Assembly: GCA_900756495.1 (NCBI GenBank)
Contig: CAAEKI010000265.1
Coordinates: 1-6,811 of the forward strand
Direction: 5' to 3'
Source: an uncultured Oscillospiraceae bacterium
GTDB taxonomy: Bacteria > Bacillota > Clostridia > Oscillospirales > Oscillospiraceae
DNA length: 6,811 nucleotides
Below are positions 6,022-6,811 of this stretch, piece after piece. Position numbers and translations under genes: made by a program. Within the stretch, counting starts at the first letter, position 1. Each line of letters opens with the position of its first letter. The notes beneath the pieces are model-generated. The model was not told the DNA's origin and did no database searches. It saw only the letters and a program-made list of their open reading frames with translations.

Positions 6022-6608
6022 TGGAAAGTATCACCAGCCTGCTTTCAATCGCCTTGGGCGCGGTTTTGGTTAACAACTTCGTCCTGTCCCAGTTCCTGGG
6101 CATCTGCCCCTTTATGGGCGTGTCCAAGAAGGTTGAAACCGCTCTGGGCATGGGCATGGCAGTTATCTTCGTAATGGGTGTGGCCTCCGCTGTGAACTGG
6201 CCCATCAACGAGTTTTTGAACAGCAAGGGTCTGGGCTTTATGCAGACCGTGACCTTTATCTTGGTCATCGCCTCTCTGGTGCAGTTTGTGGAAATGTTCC
6301 TGCAAAAGGCAATGCCCTCCTTGTATGAGGCTCTGGGCGTGTACCTGCCTTTGATTACCACCAACTGTGCCGTGCTGGGTGTGACCTTGCAGAACGCGCA
6401 AAAGTCCTATAACTTTGGTGAGAGCCTGACCTATGGTATTACCGGCGGCGTTGGTTTCCTGCTTGCCATTGTTCTGTTTGCCAGTGTGCGTGAGCGCATG
6501 GAGTTTGCCAAGTGTCCCAAGTGTTTTGAAGGCTTCCCCATCGCTCTGGTGGCGGCCAGCTTGATCTCTCTGGCCTTCATGGGCTTCTCTGGCCTGAAAG
6601 TTTGGTAA
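6021..6608 (+). CDS. rnfA: Rnf complex subunit RnfA (integral membrane)
   Basis: RnfA, a homologue of NqrE, is the partner of RnfE in the membrane core. The 195-residue length is typical, and about six hydrophobic spans are present. It opens with the characteristic VNNFVLSQFLGICPFMG segment containing Cys29. The second expected cluster ligand is Cys116 in TTNCAVLGV. The C-terminal FPIALVAASLISLAFMGFSGL is a family signature. A Cys165-Pro-Lys-Cys168 pair in the loop before the last span is not a feature I recall in this family. Translation appears coupled to rnfE: TAATG overlaps, and AAGGAGGTG lies inside the rnfE 3' end at 6004-6012. Confidence 0.97.
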   Translation: MESITSLLSIALGAVLVNNFVLSQFLGICPFMGVSKKVETALGMGMAVIFVMGVASAVNWPINEFLNSKGLGFMQTVTFILVIASLVQFVEMFLQKAMPSLYEALGVYLPLITTNCAVLGVTLQNAQKSYNFGESLTYGITGGVGFLLAIVLFASVRERMEFAKCPKCFEGFPIALVAASLISLAFMGFSGLKVW

Positions 6609-6627
6609 GGGAGGCGAAGAGAGAATT

Positions 6628-6811
6628 ATGAGTACTACCATTTTAGCCCCTATCGTATTATGCGTGCTGGGTATTATCTTTGGTATTATCCTGGCGGTTG
6701 CCTCCAAGGTCTTCGCCGTGGAGAAGGACCCCCGTGAGGAGGCCATTACAGAGTGTCTCCCCGGCGCCAACTGCGGCGGCTGCGGCTATCCCGGCTGCGG
6801 CGGCTATGCGA
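6628..6811 (+). CDS. rnfB: Rnf complex subunit RnfB (iron-sulfur subunit), 5' part only
   Basis: Only the first 61 codons are present; the window ends inside the gene. RnfB is the iron-sulfur subunit thought to receive electrons from reduced ferredoxin and pass them to the membrane core. The visible part has an N-terminal membrane anchor (about residues 4-30). It then has the RnfB signature CLPGANCGGCGYPGC at 43-57, whose Cys43, Cys49, Cys52 and Cys57 form a 4Fe-4S site. The multiple 4Fe-4S ferredoxin-like repeats expected downstream lie beyond the window. The ATG at 6628 follows rnfA by 19 bases. The GGGAGG at 6609-6614 is 13 bases upstream, a little long, with a purine-rich GAGAGAA closer to the start. 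Confidence 0.95.
   Translation, partial: MSTTILAPIVLCVLGIIFGIILAVASKVFAVEKDPREEAITECLPGANCGGCGYPGCGGYA

Overview
The window most likely comes from a moderately GC-rich Clostridia-type Firmicute. The Oscillospiraceae are a plausible guess, but no lineage can be proven from this sequence. The evidence is strong AGGAGG-type ribosome binding sites on nearly every gene, an rnf operon in the clostridial order C-D-G-E-A-B, and cytoplasmic GDSL-type hydrolases of a kind common in gut Clostridia.

Layout. Positions 1-365 are the 3' end of a 23S rRNA gene. A spacer of about 108 bp and a 5S rRNA gene (about 474-589) follow, closed by an intrinsic terminator at 595-628. A second terminator on the minus strand (639-670) abuts it and ends a leftward unit of two SGNH/GDSL-hydrolase paralogues (681-1340 and 1513-2175). 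Each paralogue has its own ribosome binding site and a candidate promoter. A 244-bp divergent region (2176-2419) then carries a leftward extended -10 promoter, a rightward sigma-70-like promoter, two small inverted repeats and a possible leader hairpin. The rest is a tightly packed rightward operon, rnfCDGEA plus the first 61 codons of rnfB, cut by the window end.

How the genes work together. Rnf is a membrane complex that couples electron transfer from reduced ferredoxin to NAD+ with export of Na+ or H+. RnfB (iron-sulfur entry), RnfA and RnfE (membrane pair with cluster-ligating cysteines), RnfG and RnfD (covalent FMN carriers) and RnfC (NAD+/FMN and 4Fe-4S) are all recognisable, and their key residues are present. 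The flavin transferase ApbE needed to load FMN on RnfD and RnfG is not in this window.

The most notable observation is in the SGNH pair. The upstream copy (1513-2175) has a complete Ser/Gly/Asn/Asp-His set. The downstream copy (681-1340) is an intact, well-started reading frame in which the nucleophile Ser is Gly and the catalytic Asp is Asn, so it looks like an expressed pseudoenzyme beside its catalytic sister. Smaller points are extra CxxC pairs in RnfC and RnfA, a deviant flavinylation motif in RnfG, and a possible attenuator ahead of rnfC. I found no wholly new multi-gene system.
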